Part shown: piece by piece, positions 1 to 8,485 of the stretch
Layout of the letters: each line of letters starts with the position of its first letter
Position numbering within the stretch: position 1 is the first letter of the stretch
Source: an uncultured Eggerthellaceae bacterium
Lineage (GTDB): Bacteria > Actinomycetota > Coriobacteriia > Coriobacteriales > Eggerthellaceae
DNA: 64,000 nt
NCBI GenBank assembly: GCA_910588205.1
Contig: CAJUQK010000004.1
Coordinates: 31,615 to 95,614 of the forward strand
Reading direction: 5' to 3'
Translations under genes and position numbers: made by a program
Notes under the pieces: model-generated
Told to the model about the DNA's origin: nothing
Seen by the model: only the letters and a program-made list of their open reading frames with translations
Database searches by the model: none

Positions 1-893
1 ACATCGCCCAGTTCACCCACCTGGACATCGGGGGTATCGATGGGTGCCTGGCGACCAATGGCAGCCTCTGACTCCTTTGGCACCTGCACTTCATTACCTG
101 CCTCGCGCTCAAGCGGGAAGTCGCCCACATTCAAGGACTTCTCAAGCTTCACATCGACAGTCTGGGACACGAATCCCGGAGCCTCGATCGTGAGCGTATA
201 GGCACCTGGATCGAGTTTGCGGAACCAGAAGTCACCGAACTCATCAGAGTTGGTCACTGCCTGAGCATCTCCAGAAAGGGTGATCTTTGCCCCCTCGATG
301 ACTTCATCCAAAGCCGGATCCCATACCTCGCCACCGATGAAGAGATGGGGCAGATCAAGGTAATAGACCCGTGGACCATGTTCGGCTGATGCCACGGTCT
401 CGGCCCGGGCGATCTCATCAGCGAACTCCTCTTCTTCGCCAAAGCGGAGCGCACCAGTAGCGCACACGTCAACACAATGAGGGAGCTCACCCTCATCCAC
501 CAAGTGCGCACACCCTGTACAATGCTGAGGCACCTCCAATTCCTCATTCCAGTAGATAGCGCCATAGGGACAAGAGTCCACAAGATCCCGACGGCCTTTC
601 GCTTTCATAGGGTCCATGATCACAAGGCCGTCAGAGCGCTTGAAGGACACCTCAGGATCGGCTTTGATGCACGGAGCATCATCGCAATGATTGCAGAACA
701 ACGGCTTGTACTCAACGCGGACCTTCGGTACCTGACCGTGATCGGTCTGGGTCATCTTGCACCAGAAATGTCCAGTATCGGGCTGGGGAAGCGCATAGGG
801 CAGCCACTCGTTGTTCCAATGCTCGTCCTTGCAGGCAAGCTGGCATCCATAACATCCATTGCACTTGGCAGAATCAAAAACGAATACCTTCAT
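1..893 (-). CDS. Transhydroxylase-like Fe-S (beta) subunit, partial at window edge
   Basis: At least 297 residues are present and no stop occurs before the window ends, so the C-terminus is missing. The start follows a strong AAAGGAGG site 9 bases upstream. The N-terminal two thirds is a multi-cluster ferredoxin: C11-x2-C14-x2-C17-x3-C21, then CNHCDDAPC, then DSCPYGAIYW, then CTGCAHL and CVDVCATGAL, enough for three [4Fe-4S] clusters. From about residue 190 there is a beta-rich Ig/carboxypeptidase-regulatory-like domain. This order (three clusters, then a transthyretin-like domain) and blocks such as DPxKAKGRRxLxDSCPYG match my memory of the beta subunit of Pelobacter pyrogallol-phloroglucinol transhydroxylase. 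It should pass electrons to, or scaffold, the catalytic subunits encoded just upstream (16-base gap). No signal peptide is visible, so it is probably cytoplasmic. Confidence 0.85.
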   Translation of the reverse strand, partial: MKVFVFDSAKCNGCYGCQLACKDEHWNNEWLPYALPQPDTGHFWCKMTQTDHGQVPKVRVEYKPLFCNHCDDAPCIKADPEVSFKRSDGLVIMDPMKAKGRRDLVDSCPYGAIYWNEELEVPQHCTGCAHLVDEGELPHCVDVCATGALRFGEEEEFADEIARAETVASAEHGPRVYYLDLPHLFIGGEVWDPALDEVIEGAKITLSGDAQAVTNSDEFGDFWFRKLDPGAYTLTIEAPGFVSQTVDVKLEKSLNVGDFPLEREAGNEVQVPKESEAAIGRQAPIDTPDVQVGELGD

Positions 894-909
894 GTTGCAT
901 ATCCTCCTT

Positions 910-3549
910 TTAAGCAAGCCAGTTCTCAATCTTGACACCAGCGTCATTGAATTCGCGGGCGAACGCTTCCGGATATTCTTGAGCCAGCTGGAATACGTCC
1001 ACCTTCTCGAAGTCAACGAGGTACCCACTGGTCACTTCAGCGTTGGTGTTCTTCATGGCTACTTCAGAGGGAGCGATCAGATTGTTCGCACCACCACGAT
1101 CAGCCTCCCCCACCTTGATGGGATCCAAGCGGGCCCCATGGTCTTGATAGATGACACCCGGCTTGATGCGCTCGGTGATGTAGGCACCGCCCAACACCCA
1201 ACCACGATCATTGAAGATCTTGATCACATCCCCTGATGCGATGCCATGAGATGCTGCATCTATCGGATTGATCCATACCGGTTCATAGAGATAACCGTCG
1301 GGGCCTTTGACCTTGCATGTCTCAATCTCACGGAACCAAGTGATGTCATCCATGTTTGCGTGAACGCGCCAGCGCGGGTGGTTGGATACGATCAGGTAAG
1401 GATACTCTTCGCCGCGAGGGGTGAGCAGAGACTCGGATAGGCGCTCATCATGGGTGATGAACTTCGGATACGGCGGTCGAGACCTATCATCCGGGAAATA
1501 GTGCTGGAGAGAAGTTGAATAGAATTCCAGCTTGCCTGATGGTGTGCCCAGAGGATGCGCTTTCGGATCCTCGCAGAAGGGCGCGAACCCGCGGGGCGCA
1601 TCTTCCCAATCCTTTGCGGTGGGTGCGGCATAGTAACCCTTTTGCTCGAACTCCTCCCAAGTGATACGGTCCTGACAGCCAGAGTTCTCGAAGCCTTCGC
1701 GGATCCACTCATCCACGGTCTTACCGCCCGTGAATTCCTCATAGACGCCCATCTTCTTCGCCACTTCGCCCACGGCTTCGTAGTCAGACTTGGATTCACC
1801 CCGAGGCTCGATGCACTGCGGTTCGATCATCATGACGTTCTGATAGCCATTGGAAGAGTCAACGGCGATATCCCGCTCTTCGAATTTCGTGTTGATGGGA
1901 AGCAGGATGTCAGCATAGATGCAGTCGTTCTCCATCCACGGATGCTGGATGAGAACGAATTCGATCTCTTCAGATTGCACTGCTTTTGCCAAGGTGTAGC
2001 CGCCGTTCCAGCAGGTGGACCAGCAAGGCGTATCAGACCAGATCATGTGAATGCGCGTACCATTGCCCACCTCAGAGGGGTATTGGTACTGAACGAACTG
2101 GTCCTGCCGTGGCCACCCCGCGACACCCGTACCATGCCATGTGAGCGGATTCTCAAGAGTGTAGTCACCGAGGATAGCCTTCGGCACCATGGTCTTTGGG
2201 ATGTGAGCCTTGCGGATATCCCAAACCTCGGAGTTGTTGTAATCCAAAGAACGGTAGGCCGCTGCAGGCATCATGTACAGTTCGCTGCGCGGATTCGGGC
2301 ATTGCGTAGGGAGCCCATAGAGGCCCCACTCGATGAGCTTGATGACGTTGCGTCCGGGTTTGCCTAGGCCCTGCATGCCCATGAGGACCACTTCCATACG
2401 TCCAGGTTCCGCTGAGAACTGGGAACGGATGAGCGAACCACCGTTCACATGACTGATAGAAGTAGCCTGCTTGTACCAAGCCTTCGCCAAAGCCTTGATC
2501 TGACGGGAGGGAACACCGCAGATAGGAGCTGCCCATTCGGGTGTCTTCGGAACCCCATCTTCGCCGCCCGTGATATAGTACTCAATCCAATCGAAGCCGA
2601 TGGCGTGGGTGTCTACGTATTCACGATCGAACCAGCCATTCTGGATCCAGGTATAGGCGATGGCCATATGCAGAGCAACGTCAGTATTGGGATTGACCGG
2701 GATCCATTTGTCAGCATGCACAGCACAGCCATAGTTGACATCGGGGCAGACATAGATCTGCTTCACGCCCACCTCGGTCAGCCAGAAGCACCAACGGCTC
2801 GGCAGTTGCCCCAGCCAGCCCCAGGGTGTGGTCTCCTCATCACAGCCCCAATGCAGCAGATATCTGGAATTCTCAGCGATATCCAACAGCAAAAGGCCGA
2901 TGTCACCTTCGCCTACCGGATCACAACCCCACACATGCTTCGCGCCCCAGTACCAGCCTTCCCAGCTATCAGGATTGCGCGCTTGGAACGTGAAGCCACC
3001 CAGAATGGACATAAGACGCATCTGACATCCATGGGTAGCATGGACGGTCTTCGTCTCGCCGTGACCGTCGCCCTGACAGAATACGGCATAGTAGCCGTAT
3101 TCCTTTTCAATGCGACGCAGCTCCGCGGCTATGATATCCGTTGCTTCATCCCAGCTGATGCGCTCGAACTTGGACTTACCACGGTTCTGCGGATTGCGCT
3201 CGCCGTTCGGATCCCAGTCCACGCGCTTCAGGGGATACAGAATACGGTTATCCGAATAGGCGCGCTTCTTGTAGACCAAGGCAAAAGGCGGGATATCGTT
3301 CTTCAGAAGCCCCGGGAGCTTCTTACCATTCACCTCCAATGTCCAGGGCCTGAGCTCCTCTTGGGTATAGGCGTTGTCGAAATGAAAACCACGAGTACGA
3401 ACGATCTTGCCTTCTGCCACATCCACCTCGGCAGACAGTGCGCTCATGCCGAAGCTACCTAAACCCAGCGTCTTATAGTACGTAGTCACTTCTTTGCGAG
3501 CCTCAAGCTCGCTCGCGCGTTCAAGCTGTTCTTTCTCGAAATCCGTCAT
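910..3549 (-). CDS. Transhydroxylase-like molybdopterin catalytic subunit A (879 aa)
   Basis: DMSO-reductase-superfamily protein, close in length to the 875-aa alpha subunit of pyrogallol-phloroglucinol transhydroxylase. Family blocks are clear: YPLKRVDWDPNGERNPQ near residue 105, RISWDEA near 130, NPDSWEGW near 192-199 and, near the C-terminus, NDRGWVLGG and DRGGANNL. Ser195 in NPDSWEGW aligns with the serine that ligates molybdenum in the Pelobacter enzyme; Asp194 and His163 align with its active-site Asp and His. The N-terminus lacks the usual four-cysteine [4Fe-4S] motif, as in true transhydroxylase alpha subunits. The start is supported by AAGGAGG upstream. It lies in an operon with a second catalytic subunit (21-base gap) and the Fe-S subunit. 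The family moves a hydroxyl group between polyphenols without net redox change; the actual substrate here is unknown. Confidence 0.88.
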   Translation of the reverse strand: MTDFEKEQLERASELEARKEVTTYYKTLGLGSFGMSALSAEVDVAEGKIVRTRGFHFDNAYTQEELRPWTLEVNGKKLPGLLKNDIPPFALVYKKRAYSDNRILYPLKRVDWDPNGERNPQNRGKSKFERISWDEATDIIAAELRRIEKEYGYYAVFCQGDGHGETKTVHATHGCQMRLMSILGGFTFQARNPDSWEGWYWGAKHVWGCDPVGEGDIGLLLLDIAENSRYLLHWGCDEETTPWGWLGQLPSRWCFWLTEVGVKQIYVCPDVNYGCAVHADKWIPVNPNTDVALHMAIAYTWIQNGWFDREYVDTHAIGFDWIEYYITGGEDGVPKTPEWAAPICGVPSRQIKALAKAWYKQATSISHVNGGSLIRSQFSAEPGRMEVVLMGMQGLGKPGRNVIKLIEWGLYGLPTQCPNPRSELYMMPAAAYRSLDYNNSEVWDIRKAHIPKTMVPKAILGDYTLENPLTWHGTGVAGWPRQDQFVQYQYPSEVGNGTRIHMIWSDTPCWSTCWNGGYTLAKAVQSEEIEFVLIQHPWMENDCIYADILLPINTKFEERDIAVDSSNGYQNVMMIEPQCIEPRGESKSDYEAVGEVAKKMGVYEEFTGGKTVDEWIREGFENSGCQDRITWEEFEQKGYYAAPTAKDWEDAPRGFAPFCEDPKAHPLGTPSGKLEFYSTSLQHYFPDDRSRPPYPKFITHDERLSESLLTPRGEEYPYLIVSNHPRWRVHANMDDITWFREIETCKVKGPDGYLYEPVWINPIDAASHGIASGDVIKIFNDRGWVLGGAYITERIKPGVIYQDHGARLDPIKVGEADRGGANNLIAPSEVAMKNTNAEVTSGYLVDFEKVDVFQLAQEYPEAFAREFNDAGVKIENWLA

Positions 3550-3570
3550 CCATCTCCTCCTTCTCTCCGC

Positions 3571-6150
3571 TTAGGCGATCCAGTTATCGATCAGGACGCC
3601 ACCGTCATCGCGAACGCGGCTGAAGACCTCTGGGTACTCTTTCGCCAAAGCGTCCACATCCACCTTCTCGATGCCTACCAAGAAGCCAGAGGTGACCTCA
3701 CCCACAGCATTCTTGGAAGTAGTGGCTGTTGGAGCGATCAGATTGTTGGCGCCGCCGCGGTCAGAGACGCCCGCCTCGATGGCATCAACGCGGGCACCAT
3801 GGTCCTGCAACACCGAGCCAGCGACAATGCGCTCGGTCACATAGACCCCGCCAAGGACCCAACCGCGATCATTGAAGACCTTGACCACATCTCCGGTCTT
3901 GACCCCTTCGCGCTGCGCATCCACCGGGTTCATCCAAACCGGTTCATAGAGATAGCCATCGGGCCCTTGGACCTTGCAGGTCTCTATCTCTCGCAACCAG
4001 GTGATATCATCCAGTTGCGCATGACAGCGCCAACGAGGATGGTTAGAGACGATGAGATAGGGGTAATCCTTTGCACGGGGCGTGCCCAAGCGCTCGGATG
4101 GATGATTGATACCCGTCTCAACCCACTTGGGATACGGTGGCCGCTCTTCATCATCGGGGAAGACCGTCGCAAGCTCTTCAGAATAGAAGTTGATCAGGCC
4201 GTTGGCTGTTTGCATGGGACTCTCATGCGGGTTCTCAGCAAAAGGTGCGTGCCCTCTTGGATCATCCTCCCAATCCTTGGCCGTGGGAATGATGAAGTAT
4301 TCATTTTGGCGGAACGTATCATAGCTGAGGTAATCTTGACATCCAGAGGTCTCAAACCCCTCTTTGATGCAGTCCTCTATGCTCTGTCCTTTGGTGAACT
4401 GCTCATAGATCACAGGACCGAAGCGTTTAGCCACCTCGCACGCTATCTCATAGTCTGACTTGGATTCACCGATAGGTTCGATGCACTGCCCCTCATAGAC
4501 GATGTAATTGAAATCGCCTGAAGCCGTATCGCAGTTGATGTCCTCTTCTTCGAACTTCGTATTGACCGGCAAGAGCAGATCAGCGAACTGGCAATCGTTC
4601 TCGAACCAGATATGCTCAGTGCAGATGAATTCGATACTGGGGTGGCGATAGGCTTCAATGGCCGCATTGCCTCCATTCCAGCACGTTGTCCAACAGGGAG
4701 CATCTGACCAGATCATATGGATAGGCTCGGCCCCCGGCAGCGGATATTGATAGGGAATGAACTGCTGATCTGCCGGGAAGGAAGCATCCGGGAATGAGTA
4801 CCATGTCAAGGGATTCTCTGCCGTCCATCCTCCCGTCACCGCCTGAGGGAACAGGGTCTTGGGGATGAATGACTTCTTGAAGCCCATCATCCAACCCTTG
4901 TACGCGCCACCGGGGTACGGAATCAGTTCGCTTCGTGGACCAGGCATAGCGCTCTTCTGGCCCATCATCTGCCATTCAATGAACTTCATAACATTGCGTC
5001 CAGGTGTGCCGATGGCCTGCATGCACATGGCTAGAACTTCCAATCGGGCAGGCTCATGACTGTAGATAGAGCGAATATACGATCCGCCATTGCCATGACC
5101 AATGGAAGTACGCTGCTTGTTCCATTGCCGAGCAAGCGCTTTGATCTGACGCGCCGGCACACCGCATTTCCCTTCAGCCCACTTCGGAGTCTTCGGAATG
5201 CCGTCCTCTTTGCCTAGCACGTAATCGAAGAACACCTCATAACCTGTGGCGTGGGTCTTAACGTATTCCTCATCCCACAAGCCCTCTTCAAGCCAGGTGT
5301 AGATGATGCCTAGCTGCAACGCCGCATCAGTATTCGGCAGCACGGGAATCCATTTGTCAGCATGGCAGGCAGCACCATAGTTCACATCAGGACAGATATA
5401 GACCTGCTTGATGCCCAGCTCCGTGAACCAGAAGCAGAGCTTGCTGGACTGCTGCCCCTCCCATGACCAGGTAGTGGTCTCCATGTCGCAGCCCCAGAGC
5501 ATCAACATATCTGTATTCTGAGCCACATCCATCCACAGGTTGTATTGATCTGCCTGGCCTAGCGGAGCCTGTCCCCATACGTGTTTGGCGCCCCAATGCC
5601 AACCTTCCCAGCTATCCGGTTGGCGACCCTGATAGGTGTAGCCGCCGAACAGGTCTAACAGATTCGTCTGACAGCCATGAGCCGCATGGACGGTCTTCGT
5701 TTCGCCGTGACCATCTATCTGGCAGTAGATGGAATAAGGACCGTATTGCTTATGGATGCGTCGGATCTCCGAAACGAGGATATCCAACGCTTCATCCCAG
5801 CTGATGCGCTCGAACTTGGACTTACCGCGATTCTGCGGGTTGCGCTCACCGTTCGGATCCCAGTCCACACGCTTCAGAGGATAGAGGATCCGGTTCGTTG
5901 AATAGGCCCGCTTCTTGTACACCAACGAAAACGGCGGAATCAAGCTCTTCATAGAGGCGCTATATTCTGACCCCCGCGCATGAATGGTCCACGCGTTCAT
6001 CTCCTCCGGCGTATAACAACGGTCATACTGGAAGGGACGCGTCCGGACGATCTTGCCATCCTTGACATCCACTTCGCAGGTGTTCGAATTCACACCGCCG
6101 CCGCAAAATCCAAGACCTTTGTAATAGGTCTTCATGCCTTTTCTGCCCAC
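3571..6150 (-). CDS. Transhydroxylase-like molybdopterin catalytic subunit B (859 aa)
   Basis: Second, clearly paralogous transhydroxylase-type large subunit. It shares VDWDPNGERNPQNRGKSKFE, RISWDEA and PDSWEGWHWGAKHVWG with the downstream copy, and keeps the putative Mo-ligand serine (about residue 180). It has no N-terminal [4Fe-4S] cysteine motif. The two copies differ widely between these blocks, so they probably have different substrates. Start choice is uncertain: a GTG at 6150 has AGAGGGG about 7 bases upstream; a TTG at 6177 and an ATG at 6135 are also in frame. It sits between the 101-aa Ig-like gene and copy A, so one Fe-S subunit gene at the operon end seems to serve two catalytic subunits. 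No Tat signal is visible; a cytoplasmic location is inferred. Confidence 0.86.
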   Translation of the reverse strand: MGRKGMKTYYKGLGFCGGGVNSNTCEVDVKDGKIVRTRPFQYDRCYTPEEMNAWTIHARGSEYSASMKSLIPPFSLVYKKRAYSTNRILYPLKRVDWDPNGERNPQNRGKSKFERISWDEALDILVSEIRRIHKQYGPYSIYCQIDGHGETKTVHAAHGCQTNLLDLFGGYTYQGRQPDSWEGWHWGAKHVWGQAPLGQADQYNLWMDVAQNTDMLMLWGCDMETTTWSWEGQQSSKLCFWFTELGIKQVYICPDVNYGAACHADKWIPVLPNTDAALQLGIIYTWLEEGLWDEEYVKTHATGYEVFFDYVLGKEDGIPKTPKWAEGKCGVPARQIKALARQWNKQRTSIGHGNGGSYIRSIYSHEPARLEVLAMCMQAIGTPGRNVMKFIEWQMMGQKSAMPGPRSELIPYPGGAYKGWMMGFKKSFIPKTLFPQAVTGGWTAENPLTWYSFPDASFPADQQFIPYQYPLPGAEPIHMIWSDAPCWTTCWNGGNAAIEAYRHPSIEFICTEHIWFENDCQFADLLLPVNTKFEEEDINCDTASGDFNYIVYEGQCIEPIGESKSDYEIACEVAKRFGPVIYEQFTKGQSIEDCIKEGFETSGCQDYLSYDTFRQNEYFIIPTAKDWEDDPRGHAPFAENPHESPMQTANGLINFYSEELATVFPDDEERPPYPKWVETGINHPSERLGTPRAKDYPYLIVSNHPRWRCHAQLDDITWLREIETCKVQGPDGYLYEPVWMNPVDAQREGVKTGDVVKVFNDRGWVLGGVYVTERIVAGSVLQDHGARVDAIEAGVSDRGGANNLIAPTATTSKNAVGEVTSGFLVGIEKVDVDALAKEYPEVFSRVRDDGGVLIDNWIA

Positions 6151-6186
6151 GTTCACACCCCTCTCTTCGCTCTGCAAAACCGCACG

Positions 6187-6492
6187 CTACGCTTCCTCGT
6201 AATCGTTATGAACGCCCCACATGGATTGCGGGAGCGCTTTGCCCGCGAACCACCCTAGGTCCACGTCTCCTTCACCTTCTTCAATGTCGAGCAGCTTGTT
6301 GATGGGGTTGTATCCTTCGACATCCACGATGGACACGACATAGGATCCAGGCCCGAGCTCATCGATCTGGAACGCACCGTTGCTCAGAAGCGGCACCATG
6401 AGATCAGCGTCACCCGAAACACGCACTGTTCCTCCATGGGTGATGTATTCGCTGGTGAGCTCATCGGCCATATAGCCAGTCACTTTCGGCAT
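6187..6492 (-). CDS. Small Ig-like (Cna-B/carboxypeptidase-regulatory-like) protein, 101 aa
   Basis: First gene of the transhydroxylase-like operon, starting after GGGAGGAAAG. No signal peptide, membrane segment or cysteine is visible. The sequence reads as a single beta-sandwich: GGTVRVSGD, then NGAFQIDELGPGSYVVSIVD, then a Gly/Asp-rich strand and a DLGWF end. This resembles the C-terminal domain of the transhydroxylase beta subunit, here as a separate polypeptide. I infer an accessory or structural subunit for one of the two catalytic subunits. A fourth component of this kind is not part of the classical two-subunit enzyme as I know it. The domain assignment is by pattern only, and the function is not established. 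Confidence 0.7.
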   Translation of the reverse strand: MPKVTGYMADELTSEYITHGGTVRVSGDADLMVPLLSNGAFQIDELGPGSYVVSIVDVEGYNPINKLLDIEEGEGDVDLGWFAGKALPQSMWGVHNDYEEA

Positions 6493-6578
6493 CTTTCCTC
6501 CCTTCATCATTTCCTGCCTGAATCCATTCAGACATCGAGATATTGTGGGGAGGAAGACGGGAAAGTTTTATCGTCAGA

Positions 6579-6587
6579 TAGTATGAA
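6579..6587. promoter_or_regulatory. TAGTATGAA half-site upstream of the transhydroxylase-like operon
   Basis: TAGTATGAA lies about 90 bases upstream of the first gene of the transhydroxylase-like operon, in the 159-base gap between that operon and the LuxR regulator gene. It matches RGTATKAR half-sites found in other promoter regions of this island (8269-8337, 11191-11248, 23781-23805). Reading it as a regulator binding site is inference. Confidence 0.4.
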
Positions 6588-6651
6588 TTGCCCTTGTGAG
6601 CTGACTGTTTCGTTCTAGCTTGCGAACTGGCCGAGCACCAGGACCTTAGGT

Positions 6652-8166
6652 CTATTCGCTCTGTAAGGAATGCTCTTCGAGAAAGCGAGCTTCTACCACA
6701 TCGATCAGCTGCTGCTGGTTATGGATGTCCATCTTGCGATAGATGTTATAGGTATGAGTCCGTACAGTGGAAGGCGCTATGCAAAGCAGGTCGTGGATAT
6801 ACTGCCTGTCACGCCCGCGTGAGAGCAACAAGAATATCTCCCGCTCACGCGGGGAGAGCTCATACTCATCCGAAAGCAGAGAGCATACGCCCTCCCATTC
6901 GCTCATGATGGAATCCATGGACCTCTTATGATTCTCATCATGGATGGCTCGGCTTTGCTCGGGCATATAGAAGTTGATGGCAGCGCACACCAACAGCACG
7001 ACGATGAAGAAATAGCAATATACCACGAGCTGGCCATCCACGAGGAAATGGATGATCGCGGCCGTCGCCCAACCCACAGCCGCGCCCGTCATGTCCATGG
7101 TGCGGGATTCACAATTAAAAAGGTCATAGGTCATGCCATCAGGATCAGAGTACCGGCCGTCTCCCACAAAAGCCGTGTTGAGCACGTTGAAGATGTTGAC
7201 CAGGAAGAACACGATGAACAGAGGTACTGCCTGCAATGCTCCTTGCATGATGGAGAAGAGGAACATGCAGAGAACAGACACGGGCAAGAATGAGATGATG
7301 AAGCGCCGGTCCACTGCGATCCTTTTCAAACGCAGCAGCGAGAACATCGTGATGCCCGCCAAAAACGTTGCGCCCCCAATGAACAGGACGGACCAATGGG
7401 CAATGGCGAATTGGGTACCCACTGATCCCGCCACGCCCATCACGAAACCGTAGCAGAATACGAACAGCGTCGTCTTACGGCCAGCTACAGTGCGCAACAT
7501 GGTCAGCGCTATGTTAGGCTCGGATGGAGCAGGGGCACCTTCGATGGGCTCAGATCCACTCGCCTCCTGAATCTGGATGCAACTCCAGATAACGAGCATC
7601 ATCACTGGCATGGCAATGGTGATAGCAATGACCGCGTTCTTTTGAAGAGCGAACATGAGAGCGAACATGATGCCGGAGAAGATGGCCGAGACGGCGATAT
7701 TGGCAACACCTTGCATATGGGTGGACCGCGCTGACATATCGTAGCCCCAGATGAGCATCATGATGGCCACAGAGAGGCCCACGACCCCCCACGCCACATA
7801 CAATGCCCAAAGATTCTGAGCATAGAAATCAACAAGGGCCGGAACGATCTCACCCAAGAGCGCGAAGGGCGAGATGACAGTGGCCACTACGATGGCTACC
7901 GCTTTCAAACGCGTTTTATACACAACGAAAGGCAAGAACTGCACGATCAGATACACGACACAAAGCGCACCCAGAAAGACCAGTCGCAGCATATGCATCT
8001 CGAAATCAGCCCCTGCGGAAAAGAGGAAATCCGGCACGACGATGGGAGACCAGAGAAGAATGGCGAAGTATGAGATAGCCAGAGCGACACCAACGCTGCG
8101 GATATTCAGCGTTTCACTCGTGAACTCAGCTTCCGGTCTAGGTGTCTGGAAGTCCTTCGTCTCCAT
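6652..8166 (-). CDS. Membrane-bound LuxR-family transcriptional regulator 1 (504 aa)
   Basis: Residues from about 25 to 400 form a series of hydrophobic segments typical of the MFS-like sensory half of Coriobacterial regulators. The last 65 residues are a GerE/LuxR helix-turn-helix: ELSPREREIFLLLSRG, then YIHDLL and STVRTHTYNIYRKM. It is therefore a one-component regulator anchored in the membrane, with no phosphoacceptor domain. The start follows GGAGAGGGG; an upstream in-frame ATG at 8211 is less well placed. It lies upstream of the transhydroxylase-like operon on the same strand and diverges from an MFS gene at 8486, so those genes are its likely targets. The ligand is unknown; an aromatic compound sensed through the MFS-like half is inference. 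Confidence 0.9.
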   Translation of the reverse strand: METKDFQTPRPEAEFTSETLNIRSVGVALAISYFAILLWSPIVVPDFLFSAGADFEMHMLRLVFLGALCVVYLIVQFLPFVVYKTRLKAVAIVVATVISPFALLGEIVPALVDFYAQNLWALYVAWGVVGLSVAIMMLIWGYDMSARSTHMQGVANIAVSAIFSGIMFALMFALQKNAVIAITIAMPVMMLVIWSCIQIQEASGSEPIEGAPAPSEPNIALTMLRTVAGRKTTLFVFCYGFVMGVAGSVGTQFAIAHWSVLFIGGATFLAGITMFSLLRLKRIAVDRRFIISFLPVSVLCMFLFSIMQGALQAVPLFIVFFLVNIFNVLNTAFVGDGRYSDPDGMTYDLFNCESRTMDMTGAAVGWATAAIIHFLVDGQLVVYCYFFIVVLLVCAAINFYMPEQSRAIHDENHKRSMDSIMSEWEGVCSLLSDEYELSPREREIFLLLSRGRDRQYIHDLLCIAPSTVRTHTYNIYRKMDIHNQQQLIDVVEARFLEEHSLQSE

Positions 8167-8485
8167 GAAGCCCCTCTCCTGCCAATGGCAGTCCAAGCCC
8201 AAGCATACCAAGGAGGTTCTCGGTACCTCTTGATTATAAGAATGTATGCTCCCAGCCTGTGTCCCCTTCTAGTATTAAAGAGTTTACCCAAAAGCGAGAA
8301 AAGCGGAGCGTGGAGCTGTCTAATACCACTAGTATGAGGCCGCGCCTCCTTCTGAATGGGTTACGACGAACTATCGTTTTTTCATCCAAGCTTCTGTAGG
8401 GTAGTGTCTTCTCCGGAGGTTCGACCGGTCGATCTTCTCGCCAATAGAATAGTTCTCGTCACCCTCATGAGAGGCGGTATCCCTC
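8167..8485. promoter_or_regulatory. Divergent promoter region between LuxR 1 and an MFS gene, with half-sites
   Basis: This 319-base gap has no gene. It contains CTAGTATTA at 8269-8277 and TAATACCACTAGTATGA at 8321-8337. The second is an imperfect inverted arrangement of the same RGTATKAR half-site seen in the palindrome at 23781-23805. The region must carry outward promoters for both neighbours. I do not see a clear -35/-10 pair and do not call one. Confidence 0.45.

Noticed and set aside
477..935. Plus-strand frame of 152 codons overlapping the Fe-S subunit
   Set aside because: The minus-strand frame has ferredoxin motifs and a strong ribosome site. The plus-strand product has no recognisable features.
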